From: Chryseobacterium herbae
GTDB taxonomy: Bacteria; Bacteroidota; Bacteroidia; Flavobacteriales; Weeksellaceae
NCBI RefSeq assembly: GCF_025154075.1
Contig: NZ_JAOAMU010000002.1
Coordinates: forward strand, 62,001-126,000
Direction of reading: 5' to 3'
Length of the DNA: 64,000 bases
Translations under genes and position numbers: made by a program
The notes under the pieces: generated by a model
Seen by the model: the letters and a program-made list of their open reading frames with translations, nothing else
What the model was told of the DNA's origin: nothing
The model's database searches: none
Shown here: positions 34,005 through 42,529 of the stretch, in pieces
How positions within the stretch are numbered: the first letter of the stretch is position 1
Layout of the letters: the number at the start of each line of letters is the position of its first letter

Positions 34005-34012
34005 TACTTTTG
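34005..34012 (+). promoter_or_regulatory. -7 element of the GH13 gene
   Basis: TACTTTTG is a perfect TAnnTTTG, 14 bp before the ATG at 34027, giving a very short leader. No TTG -33 element is seen. Confidence 0.5.
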
Positions 34013-34026
34013 TTAAAAATAGATGA

Positions 34027-35373
34027 ATGAAGGAATTAATTCTGCTAGCAATAATTGGTCTGGGAATTGTTTCCTGTACCACTCAAAATACAACACACAC
34101 TATGGATTCTCCGAAAGAATGGAAGCACACCACCAATATATATGAAGTAAATGTCAGACAATATACACCCGAAGGAACGTTCAGGGCATTTGAAAAAGAA
34201 ATGCCACGCCTGAAAAAAATGGGGGTCAAAACACTTTGGTTTATGCCGATAACTCCGATCGCTCAGCAGAACAAAAAAGGAAGCCTCGGAAGTCCTTACG
34301 CTGCTTCTGATTACACTTCCATTAACCCGGAGTTCGGGACCATGAATGATTTCATGCATATGGTGAATGAAGCCCACAGACTGGGATTCAAAGTCATCAT
34401 AGACTGGGTAGCCAACCACACAGGCTGGGATCATATCTGGACAAAAACGCATCCTGAATTCTATCTGAAAGATGCCGACGGAAAATTCCATATCGCTTCC
34501 GGAATGGACGATATCATTGAACTGGATTATAAAAACAAGGAAATGAGACTTGCCATGATTGATGCCATGAAATTCTGGGTAAAAGAAACTGGCATTGATG
34601 GTTTCAGATGTGATCTTGCTTCATGGGTAGAAGTGGATTTCTGGCAGCAGGCGCGTCCGGAAGTGGAAAAAATAAAACCTCTTTTCTGGCTAGGTGAATT
34701 TGATGAACTGGAAAGTCCTGAATACGGAAAAGTATTTGACGCCAGTTATTCATGGAAATGGATGCATAAATCTGCAGACTATTTCAAGAAAAATGAACCG
34801 CTTCAGGAACTTAAAGACCTGTTGCAGCAGTATTCCAATATCGGAGATGTTTCTATGAGAGCATGGTTTACGTCCAATCACGACGAAAATTCCTGGAACG
34901 GAACAGAATACGAAAAATATGGAGTAATTACCAAACCGATGGCAATTTTTTCAGCTACATGGAACGGCATTCCTCTATTGTATTCAGGGCAGGAACTTCC
35001 CAATATGAAAAGGCTTGAATTCTTTGAAAAAGATGCCATCAAATGGACCACTAATTACCAGATGGCCGAATTCTATAGAATATTACTGGACCTAAAAGCT
35101 TCTAACCCTGCATTAAGAGGAGGAGATGCAAGTGTGTCGACTTATCTGTTGAATACAACAGCCAACGACAAAATTCTGGCTTACGTAAGAAAAAATGGAA
35201 AAGATGAGGTTCTGGTTGTACTGAATATGTCAAAGGAACCTGTAAACTTTACCATCAAAGACCAAAACCTGTCGGGAACTTTTCGCAATATTTTCGACAG
35301 AACAAAAAGAGATTTTGACAGTGGAAAAGATTTCGTTTTCAAAGTTTCGGATTACGCAGTTTTTGAAAAATAA
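34027..35373 (+). CDS. GH13 alpha-amylase family lipoprotein
   Basis: A 448-residue enzyme. The signal ends in LGIVSCTT (lipidation at Cys17), placing it in the envelope. GH13 motifs appear in order: VIIDWVANHTGWDH, GFRCDLAS with the nucleophile Asp196, WLGEFDE with the acid/base Glu224, and SNHDENS with Asp286. A short C-terminal beta domain (~375-448) ends the chain. It should cleave alpha-glucosidic bonds in starch- or glycogen-like oligosaccharides. No Sus-type genes are adjacent, so it seems to work as a single gene rather than in a starch locus. Confidence 0.92.
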   Translation: MKELILLAIIGLGIVSCTTQNTTHTMDSPKEWKHTTNIYEVNVRQYTPEGTFRAFEKEMPRLKKMGVKTLWFMPITPIAQQNKKGSLGSPYAASDYTSINPEFGTMNDFMHMVNEAHRLGFKVIIDWVANHTGWDHIWTKTHPEFYLKDADGKFHIASGMDDIIELDYKNKEMRLAMIDAMKFWVKETGIDGFRCDLASWVEVDFWQQARPEVEKIKPLFWLGEFDELESPEYGKVFDASYSWKWMHKSADYFKKNEPLQELKDLLQQYSNIGDVSMRAWFTSNHDENSWNGTEYEKYGVITKPMAIFSATWNGIPLLYSGQELPNMKRLEFFEKDAIKWTTNYQMAEFYRILLDLKASNPALRGGDASVSTYLLNTTANDKILAYVRKNGKDEVLVVLNMSKEPVNFTIKDQNLSGTFRNIFDRTKRDFDSGKDFVFKVSDYAVFEK

Positions 35374-35395
35374 ATAGCTTATCAGGAATATTATA

Positions 35396-35460
35396 TTCAA
35401 TAGGGGCGGGCTTTAGCCCGCTTATTTTATGCATATTTGCAGAAGGCTTTAGCCAAAATG
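35396..35460. repeat. GGGCTTTAGCCC repeat, copy 2
   Basis: TTCAATAGGGGCGGGCTTTAG followed by CCCGC, a 15-bp spacer and TTGCAGAAGGCTTTAGCCAAAA. It matches 19097-19162 in both halves with a different spacer. It lies 22 bp after the GH13 stop. Confidence 0.85.
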
Positions 35461-35528
35461 TATTTTTTTTACGCCATCCTCCTCTTGGAAGATTAATTAA
35501 GAGATGTCCACACGAAAACATTCATGAC

Positions 35529-35969
35529 ATGAACAAACAGGAATTATTAAATATCATAAAAACCAAAATTACCACCAAGATCCAAAACTTTGAAGATTTG
35601 ATTGCTGAAACCCGTGCTTCGAGCAACGATACCAAAAGTTCAATGGGTGATAAGTACGAAACCGGCCGCGAAATGCTTCAACAGGAAATTAATAATCTCC
35701 AGCGCCAGCTTAATGAATCTTTGAATCAGCTGGCGGTTATCCAAAAAATTTCAACCGAGCCTTCCGATAAGGTACAGACCGGAGCTTTGGTCAAAACAGA
35801 TAAGGGTTTGTTTTATATTACGGTATCTGTAGGTGAAATTATTTCAGACACACAAAAGATTATGACGGTATCTGCAGAATCCCCACTGGTGAAAGCAATG
35901 TTAGGTAAAAAATCTACAGAAGGATTCGTTATAAATAATATTCACCAAAAGATTGTAGATATCTGGTAG
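35529..35969 (+). CDS. GreA/GreB-like small protein
   Basis: A 146-residue protein. Residues ~1-75 are helical and heptad-like (EINNLQRQLNESLNQLAVIQ), fitting a coiled coil. The rest resembles the FKBP-like C-domain of Gre factors, ending VSAESPLVKAMLGKKSTEG. It lacks the usual GreA length and the N-terminal acidic tip is not obvious, so action on stalled RNA polymerase is only possible. From memory, homologues in this group are sometimes mislabelled as 3-oxoacyl-ACP synthase; nothing here supports that. Confidence 0.7.
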   Translation: MNKQELLNIIKTKITTKIQNFEDLIAETRASSNDTKSSMGDKYETGREMLQQEINNLQRQLNESLNQLAVIQKISTEPSDKVQTGALVKTDKGLFYITVSVGEIISDTQKIMTVSAESPLVKAMLGKKSTEGFVINNIHQKIVDIW

Positions 35970-36320
35970 ATTATAAGGGTGAAAACAAGAAATCTAAGTG
36001 AAAATTTTCCAATCAAATCATGAAATATTAATTTTTACTCCTTTTGTGATCAATTATCGTTAAAAAATTAAGAGAATTTTTGAGTCAATAGGATAAATTG
36101 ATGGTCAGATTTAAAGAAATAAAGGAAATTTAAGCTTAAATATTAATAAATTTTTATTGTTAAAAATTTAAATTAATCTCAGAATTTTGATGGATCATTT
36201 TTTCTTAATTTGAAATCTTTTAGTTAATTTTTTTTATATTAATTATAAATTTTGATTAATTATTTTTCAAATAATTTTGGTTAAAAATGTGAATTTCGTA
36301 ATTATATTTTATTTTTTTTG
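35970..36320. other. AT-rich gene-free region upstream of the M4 protease
   Basis: About 350 bp of very AT-rich sequence with long T and A tracts. I see no ORF, hairpin terminator or repeat shared with other parts of the window. It may hold curved DNA or regulator sites for the protease promoter at its right edge. Confidence 0.5.
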
Positions 36321-36350
36321 TTGATTGTATTTGTTCAATTATTATATTTG
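36321..36350 (+). promoter_or_regulatory. Promoter of the M4 metalloprotease gene
   Basis: TTG at 36321-36323, 19-bp spacer, TATATTTG at 36343-36350, both perfect. The ATG follows 30 bp later. It is the best-formed promoter in the window. Confidence 0.75.
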
Positions 36351-36380
36351 GGTTGATAACACACCAAAATAATATTGTTT

Positions 36381-39134
36381 ATGAAAAACAAATTGACACT
36401 TATGGTTTTTGTTCCGCTTTTAGTAAGCGGAATTAGCCTGCAGGCTCAAAGATATGTTGAGCAAAGAATTGATGAGGGCAATTCATCAATGATCACATTC
36501 AAACCAGGAACTAATGCAAGGGATCTTACATTATCCGACAACGGAAAATTCTTCTCCGAGATCTTAAATCTTCCCGCAGGATCTAAAATGGTTAAAATTA
36601 ATTCGGCAAAACTCTTCAGCGATTTTTCTGATGAAAAATACCAGCTTTATCATGATGGGATTAAGGTTGAATTTGCCAATTATATGCTGCACTACGTAAA
36701 AGGTAATCTGGTCAGCATGAATGGAGAATTCTATGATACCAACGATCTGAATACCCAGCCTGATGTTTCAGAATCTATCGCACTTAAAACTGCCGTGAAA
36801 TATATCGGCGCGAAAGCTTTAATGACCAACACGGAATACGGCAGAGAGATTAATTATCAGCCTAAAGGAGAGCTTGTATTATTACCGGTTGAAGCTGCCA
36901 ATGGTAAATACAGACTTTTACTGTCCTATAAGTTTGATATCTTCTCCGCCGAACCTTTTCTGAGATCTAACGTATATGTGGATGCCAAATCAGGAGCCGT
37001 ACTGCTCAATGACCAGATCATGAAGCATACCGGAGAGCATTCTCACGGCAAGGGAATGAATGGTATTTCCCCTGCAGGACCTGAAAATCAATCAAAAAAG
37101 GATTTTGCATCAATTTTTGTTGCCGGAACCGCCCAGACAAAATACAGTGGAACAAAATCAATTGAAACCACTCTTGTGAGCGGGAAATATGCATTAAAAG
37201 ACAACACAAGAGGAGGAGGAGTCAATACCTACAATAACAATAATGCAAACTATACCAGTCTTACAAAAAATAATATTACGGATACGGACAACAACTGGAC
37301 AACGGCAGAACATTCTTCCACAGGGAATGATGTAGCACTGGATGTTCATTGGGGAGTAGAAAAAACATACGATTATTTCAAAGATACATTCAATAGAAAT
37401 AGTTATGACAATCAGGGAGCTGTACTTGACAGTTATGTTCATGTAAGAAGCTCATGGGAAAATGCAGCCTGGACCGGAAGTGCAATGGTGTACGGCGATG
37501 GAGCTAGTACATTTAAACCTCTTGGGGCATTTGACGTAACCGCTCACGAATTAGGACATGCTGTATGTCAGGAAACGGCTAATCTGGTGTATCAAAGAGA
37601 ATCAGGAGCGTTGAATGAAGGACTTTCCGATATCTGGGGAACTGTGATTGAAAATGCTTATGCACCTGAAAAACAGAACTTTTTAATCGGGGAGGATATT
37701 ACCAAAGTAGCCCCTAATTATTTAAGATCTATGAGCAATCCCAATTCAGGATTGTCTAAACAGCCGGATACTTACAAAGGAACGTATTGGAAAGATGCCA
37801 GCAATTCCTGTATTCCCAATCCTGACACCAATGATAACTGTGGGGTTCACTACAATAGCGGTGTGCTGAATTATTGGTTCTATCTTCTGGTACAGGGAGG
37901 TTCCGGAACCAATGATATTGGAAACAGCTTCACTGTGGCAGGAATCGGATTTGAAAAAGCAGCAAAAATTGTCTACAGATTAGAAACCTCTTATCTTACA
38001 GCGAATTCTAATTATAACAATGCTTTAACTTACGGAATTCAATCTGCAAAAGATCTTTTCGGCGCAGATTCTGCGGAACATCAAGCAACTCAGAATGCAT
38101 TTTATGCGGTAGGATTAGGAACAGCTTATTCCGGTGGAACCACAACAGATACTCAGGCTCCTACTGCACCTCAATTGACTGCTTCAGGCACTACACAAAC
38201 CTCCACAACACTTTCATGGAGCGGATCTACTGATAACGTGGCAGTAACAGGATACGATGTTTACAGAGGAACAAGTCTTCTGGGATCTACGGCTTCCGCA
38301 ACGTATTCCGTAACAGGATTAACACCGGCTACTGCCTACAGCTTCACCGTGAAAGCAAAAGACGCAGCAGGAAATATTTCAGCAGCAAGTAATGCAGTGA
38401 GCGTAACCACACAATCTGGCGGAGGTACTGTCACCTATTGCTCATCTTCTGGCAACTCCACGGCCGATGAACGTATCAGCAATGTGAAATTTGCGGATAT
38501 TAATCAAACATCAACAGGTACGGCAGGATATGAGAACTTCACTTCTGTTACTGGAAATGTTACGAAAGGAACTTCTTATACCGTTTCCATCACACCATCA
38601 TGGACTTCTATAAAATATAGTGAAGGATACGCAGTTTATATTGATTATAACGGCGATGGAGACTTTACAGATAGCGGTGAATTAGCATGGTCTAAAACAG
38701 CAAGCACAACATCTCCTGTGTCCGGAAGTATCACCATTCCAAGTACTGCTCTTACTGGAAATACAAGATTGAGAGTGATCATGAGATACAATGCAGTGCC
38801 TTCTTCATCATGTGGAACATTTAACTATGGACAGGTTGAAGATTATACATTAAAAATAAACTCTGCAGGAGCTGTCTCTTCATTGATTGCTGAAACGTCA
38901 GGCGATAATAATACAATCAGTGTTTATCCGAATCCGGTAAAAGATATCATTAAGATTAAATCTCAATCCGGTTCTGATTTCAGATATCAGCTTGTTGATG
39001 CCCGTGGAAGCGTAGTTCAGTCTGGCGAAACAAAATCCCAGTCTATCAACGTTGAAGCATTGCTTCAGGGAGTATATATCCTTTCATTGGATAACGGAAA
39101 AGAGAAAATTACTCAGAAGATTATTAAAAATTAA
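36381..39134 (+). CDS. Secreted M4 (thermolysin-like) metalloprotease with T9SS signal
   Basis: About 917 residues from the ATG at 36381; the TTG two codons earlier is unlikely. Order of parts: signal peptide (ending ISLQAQ), fungalysin/thermolysin propeptide (~25-215), M4 catalytic domain with HELGH at 389-393 and the third zinc ligand in GALNEGLSDIWG, a fibronectin type III module (~590-680), a GEVED-type domain (~690-830), and a type A sorting domain (VYPNP ... LLQGVYILSLDNG). It is exported through the outer membrane by T9SS and should digest extracellular protein. The propeptide keeps it inactive until release. Confidence 0.95.
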   Translation: MKNKLTLMVFVPLLVSGISLQAQRYVEQRIDEGNSSMITFKPGTNARDLTLSDNGKFFSEILNLPAGSKMVKINSAKLFSDFSDEKYQLYHDGIKVEFANYMLHYVKGNLVSMNGEFYDTNDLNTQPDVSESIALKTAVKYIGAKALMTNTEYGREINYQPKGELVLLPVEAANGKYRLLLSYKFDIFSAEPFLRSNVYVDAKSGAVLLNDQIMKHTGEHSHGKGMNGISPAGPENQSKKDFASIFVAGTAQTKYSGTKSIETTLVSGKYALKDNTRGGGVNTYNNNNANYTSLTKNNITDTDNNWTTAEHSSTGNDVALDVHWGVEKTYDYFKDTFNRNSYDNQGAVLDSYVHVRSSWENAAWTGSAMVYGDGASTFKPLGAFDVTAHELGHAVCQETANLVYQRESGALNEGLSDIWGTVIENAYAPEKQNFLIGEDITKVAPNYLRSMSNPNSGLSKQPDTYKGTYWKDASNSCIPNPDTNDNCGVHYNSGVLNYWFYLLVQGGSGTNDIGNSFTVAGIGFEKAAKIVYRLETSYLTANSNYNNALTYGIQSAKDLFGADSAEHQATQNAFYAVGLGTAYSGGTTTDTQAPTAPQLTASGTTQTSTTLSWSGSTDNVAVTGYDVYRGTSLLGSTASATYSVTGLTPATAYSFTVKAKDAAGNISAASNAVSVTTQSGGGTVTYCSSSGNSTADERISNVKFADINQTSTGTAGYENFTSVTGNVTKGTSYTVSITPSWTSIKYSEGYAVYIDYNGDGDFTDSGELAWSKTASTTSPVSGSITIPSTALTGNTRLRVIMRYNAVPSSSCGTFNYGQVEDYTLKINSAGAVSSLIAETSGDNNTISVYPNPVKDIIKIKSQSGSDFRYQLVDARGSVVQSGETKSQSINVEALLQGVYILSLDNGKEKITQKIIKN

Positions 39135-39186
39135 TCCCTGATTATTGCCGGATCCTTCGGGATTCAACAAGTAAAAAATAATAGTA

Positions 39187-39222
39187 AACAGTTGTGAAAA
39201 TAATTTCACAGCTGTTTTTTTA
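39187..39222 (+). terminator. Terminator after M4 protease
   Basis: AACAGTTGTGAAA and TTTCACAGCTGTT pair over 13 bp with one mismatch around a short AT loop, followed by a T run. It lies 53 bp after the stop. Confidence 0.88.
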
Positions 39223-39257
39223 TGATCTATGATAACTCAAAATCGGTTAGTTTTTTC

Positions 39258-39265
39258 TAAATTTG
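39258..39265 (+). promoter_or_regulatory. -7 element of thyA
   Basis: TAAATTTG is a perfect TAnnTTTG. Transcription would begin near 39272, which rules out an upstream in-frame start at 39263 and supports the ATG at 39290. Confidence 0.6.
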
Positions 39266-39289
39266 AACCATAAAAACCCGCTTTCAAAA

Positions 39290-40084
39290 ATGCAGAACTA
39301 CCTAGACCTTTTACAGCATATTTTAGACAATGGAACAGATAAAACCGACAGAACAGGTACCGGAACGAGAAGTGTTTTCGGGTACCAGCTAAGATATGAT
39401 CTGTCAAAAGGTTTTCCTATGGTAACGACTAAAAAAGTACACCTGAAATCCATTATCTATGAGCTGCTTTGGTTTTTGAAAGGGGATACCAATGTTAAAT
39501 ATCTCAATGACAACGGAGTAAGCATCTGGGATGAATGGGCAGATGAAAATGGTGACTTAGGTCCTGTTTACGGCGCGCAGTGGAGAAGCTGGCAGGGAGC
39601 TGACGGAAAAATTGTAGATCAGATCACAGAAGTAATCGATCAGATCAAGAAAAATCCGGATTCCAGAAGGCTGATCGTTTCTGCATGGAACGCTGCCGAG
39701 ATTCCCAATATGGCGCTGGCACCTTGTCACGCTTTATTCCAGTTTTATGTAGCAGATGGAAAACTGTCGCTACAACTGTACCAGAGAAGTGCTGATGTAT
39801 TTCTTGGAGTTCCTTTCAATATTGCGAGTTATGCATTATTACTGATGATGGTGGCGCAGGTATGTGACCTGGAAGTTGGAGATTATGTGCACAGCTTCGG
39901 GGATGTGCATATTTACAACAATCATTTTGAGCAGGTAAATAAGCAGCTTTCCAGAGATCCAAGGCCACTTCCTGTGATGAAACTGAATCCTGAGATCAAA
40001 GATATTTTCGGATTTACTTTTGAAGATTTCACCCTTGAAAACTATGATCCGCATCCGGGAATTAAAGCTCCTGTAGCGGTATAA
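39290..40084 (+). CDS. thyA: Thymidylate synthase
   Basis: 264 residues from the ATG at 39290, the same length as Escherichia coli ThyA, and alignable to it from memory without gaps over most blocks. It makes dTMP from dUMP using methylenetetrahydrofolate. DRTGTGT binds phosphate and [12 protein letters not shown] holds the nucleophile Cys146. [11 protein letters not shown] and [15 protein letters not shown] complete the active site. The C-terminal KAPVAV is intact. The stop overlaps the next start (TAATG), so a lipoprotein gene is co-translated; dihydrofolate reductase is not adjacent. Confidence 0.98.
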   Translation: MQNYLDLLQHILDNGTDKTDRTGTGTRSVFGYQLRYDLSKGFPMVTTKKVHLKSIIYELLWFLKGDTNVKYLNDNGVSIWDEWADENGDLGPVYGAQWRSWQGADGKIVDQITEVIDQIKKNPDSRRLIVSAWNAAEIPNMALAPCHALFQFYVADGKLSLQLYQRSADVFLGVPFNIASYALLLMMVAQVCDLEVGDYVHSFGDVHIYNNHFEQVNKQLSRDPRPLPVMKLNPEIKDIFGFTFEDFTLENYDPHPGIKAPVAV

Positions 40085-40872
40085 TGAAAGTTTCGGGAAT
40101 TTTTGCTGTTATTCTTACCATTGCTCTCTTTAGCTGTCATAAAAAAGAAGAGAAAAAACCGGTCATTACAGACCTGTTGATGGACGATTTTGATTTTACA
40201 AAAGATGCCATCTTCGATACTTTGAATGTTCCTCAGCATTTAAGAAAGATAATTAAAGATATTTCGTCTTTAAACATCTATGAAACAGAACAGGGAGGAA
40301 AAGGTGCCACAGACACACCTGCTAATTTCAAGAATTTCAAAAAATTATATAAAGCCGCTTCAGAACAGGAATTGCTGTCGCTTACTGACAATAAAAATAG
40401 TGTTGTGGCGGTTTACGCTGCCATCGCATTGTCAGAAAAAGATAATAAATATACAGTTCCGGTTTTCCAGAAAATGCTTTCCAGAAAAGGGATCGTACAC
40501 ATTCAGAATGGATGTATTCTTAGTGATGATCATCCCGCAGAACCGGTTTACTGGACACAGTATTACAAACTGAAACCTGAAGAACTAAACTCCGACCCAG
40601 GTTTGAAACAGCTCGACAGCATGATTCTTTTTATGCCGAATTCTTCAGAACTTATCCTCACAACTGCATTGAGAAACAGAACCTATTCCGACGGACTGAA
40701 AAACCAGATCGCAAAACAGGCCTTTGAAAATCATAGACAACCTGCCTTGCAATACCTTAACTCATGGCACAAAAAGGAATATGCTGAATTGCTGCAGAAG
40801 GAGTTTGGAGATCTTATCAAAAATGATTCTGTAGAAAAAGGAACAGCAGATCCTGTCCCCGCTGGAAAATAG
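40084..40872 (+). CDS. Uncharacterised lipoprotein co-translated with thyA
   Basis: A 262-residue lipoprotein with signal ending in IALFSCHKKE (lipidation at Cys18). The mature part is helical with the motif AVYAAIALSEKDN, reminiscent of HEAT-type repeats, but no family is certain. It overlaps thyA by one base, which is odd for an envelope protein and a nucleotide enzyme; the pairing may be accidental for expression only. Confidence 0.72.
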   Translation: MKVSGIFAVILTIALFSCHKKEEKKPVITDLLMDDFDFTKDAIFDTLNVPQHLRKIIKDISSLNIYETEQGGKGATDTPANFKNFKKLYKAASEQELLSLTDNKNSVVAVYAAIALSEKDNKYTVPVFQKMLSRKGIVHIQNGCILSDDHPAEPVYWTQYYKLKPEELNSDPGLKQLDSMILFMPNSSELILTTALRNRTYSDGLKNQIAKQAFENHRQPALQYLNSWHKKEYAELLQKEFGDLIKNDSVEKGTADPVPAGK

Positions 40873-40963
40873 CGGGATTTCTTCTGAAGATTACAATTAA
40901 TATTCCTACACCCCTTGCTGTAACAGAATCCTTAATTTTACTACTGATTGGAAAATTAATAAT

Positions 40964-42286
40964 ATGATTCTGAAAAAACTGTTTTTTGTAGCGACAGCAA
41001 GTATTTCGTGTATGGCATTTTCTCAAAGTGCAAACAAACAGAAATTAATGAATTATCTCGATTCACTTTCTGTTCATCATAAAGTAATGGGAAGCTTTGC
41101 CATCGCAGAGAACGGCCAGCCTACTTTTCTGAAAACGACGGGATTCTCCGATGCTTCAAAACAGCAGAAAGCCAATATCAATACCCAATACCGCATAGGT
41201 TCTATTTCCAAAACATTCACGGCAGTACTTGTGATGAAGGCTGTTGAAGAAAAAAAGCTATCCCTTGATGCCAAGCTTTCTACATGGTATCCGGAAATAG
41301 AAAATGCAGATAAAATTACCATCGAAAACCTTTTACAGCACAGAACCGGAATTCATAATCTGACGGATGAACAGGAGTACTGGACCTACAATACAACGGC
41401 TCAGACAGAACAATCCCTGATGTCGATCATCAAAAAATATAAAAGCGACTTTTCTCCTGGAACCAAATATGAATACAGCAATTCAAACTATATTCTCCTG
41501 GCCTTTATACTGGAAAAGGTCTATAAAAAAACTTATGCGCAACTGCTTAAGGCCAAAATTACAAATCCTCTGAAGTTAACACTGACAGAAGTGGGTGGAA
41601 AAATTGATCCTTCTAAAAATCAGGCACTTTCCTATATCTATTCCAATGGAAGCTATCAGCCGTGGCAGGAAACGGACATGAGCATCCCTGTGGGCGCAGG
41701 AAATATCATTTCTACCCCTACAGAACTGCTGAAGTTTATCATTGCCCTGGAAAACGGAAAACTCATCAGTAAAACCAGTCTTTCCGGGATGAAAAACTTT
41801 ATAGATGGCTATGGCTACGGAATTGCACAGGTGCCTTTTGAAAAATATTTGGGGTATGGACATAACGGCGGAATTGATCATTTTCGCTCAGTAGTATATT
41901 ATTTTCCTGAACTGAAAGTAGCAGTGAGCGCCATCACCAATCAATCAGATTACGATAATAATGATATTTCGATCAAAATGATCCAGACAGCTGTTGGAAA
42001 AGATTTTAAAATGCCTAATTTTAAGGAAGTTTCTGTAGCGGCTGAAATTCTGAAAAAATATGAAGGACTTTACAAGACAGAAGGCTTTCCGCTGGATATA
42101 AAAATATTCCAGGAAGAAGGAAAACTGATGGGGCAGGCTACAGGACAGGGCGCATTTCCGCTGGAAGCGGTCTCTGAAACCGAATTTAAGTTTGAAATGG
42201 GAGGTGTCAAAATGAAGTTCAATGCTGAGAAAGGAACCATGGACTTTTCACAGGGTGCCAATAATTTTACCTTTAAGAAACAATAA
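40964..42286 (+). CDS. Serine hydrolase, beta-lactamase/class C family
   Basis: A 440-residue exported enzyme with a signal peptide (ending SCMAFSQ). The SISK motif gives nucleophile Ser80 and Lys83, and YSN at 171-173 is the second motif; a HNGG stretch near 305 is the third. A C-terminal domain (~345-440) follows. Members are DD-peptidase, esterase or beta-lactamase-like hydrolases of the periplasm; a class C beta-lactamase activity cannot be assumed. It is followed by a small gene 1 bp later and the M1 peptidase gene. Confidence 0.88.
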   Translation: MILKKLFFVATASISCMAFSQSANKQKLMNYLDSLSVHHKVMGSFAIAENGQPTFLKTTGFSDASKQQKANINTQYRIGSISKTFTAVLVMKAVEEKKLSLDAKLSTWYPEIENADKITIENLLQHRTGIHNLTDEQEYWTYNTTAQTEQSLMSIIKKYKSDFSPGTKYEYSNSNYILLAFILEKVYKKTYAQLLKAKITNPLKLTLTEVGGKIDPSKNQALSYIYSNGSYQPWQETDMSIPVGAGNIISTPTELLKFIIALENGKLISKTSLSGMKNFIDGYGYGIAQVPFEKYLGYGHNGGIDHFRSVVYYFPELKVAVSAITNQSDYDNNDISIKMIQTAVGKDFKMPNFKEVSVAAEILKKYEGLYKTEGFPLDIKIFQEEGKLMGQATGQGAFPLEAVSETEFKFEMGGVKMKFNAEKGTMDFSQGANNFTFKKQ

Positions 42287-42287
42287 A

Positions 42288-42518
42288 ATGAAATATTTAA
42301 AAATCAATACAGAAGACAATGCAGATCTTGCAGCACTTCAAAATGCAGTTTTACAGCTGAAAGGAGTAGCCTCGGTAGAGATCATTGATGATGAAAACCC
42401 GGAAAGTGAACTGAAAAAAGCTTTTGCTAAAACCAAAGAACAGCTGAAAACAGGTGACTACGAAACCCTGGTTAATGATATTTTTGATATAATAACAAAA
42501 AATAATTCTAAAAAATAA
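42288..42518 (+). CDS. Small acidic protein of unknown family
   Basis: A 76-residue protein starting 1 bp after the serine hydrolase stop. The N-terminal KINTEDNADLAALQNAVLQL and GVASVEIIDDE suggest a ferredoxin-like beta-alpha-beta half, similar in wording to HMA folds but without the CxxC motif. The rest is helical. I recognise no named function. Likely co-transcribed with its neighbours. Confidence 0.7.
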   Translation: MKYLKINTEDNADLAALQNAVLQLKGVASVEIIDDENPESELKKAFAKTKEQLKTGDYETLVNDIFDIITKNNSKK

Positions 42519-42529
42519 TAAAGTAACAA

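Noticed and set aside
35529..35969. 3-oxoacyl-ACP synthase
   Set aside because: Only 146 residues with a coiled coil and a Gre-like end; no thiolase fold motifs or catalytic cysteine.
40084..40872. Dihydrofolate reductase next to thyA
   Set aside because: The product has a lipobox and no folate-binding motifs.
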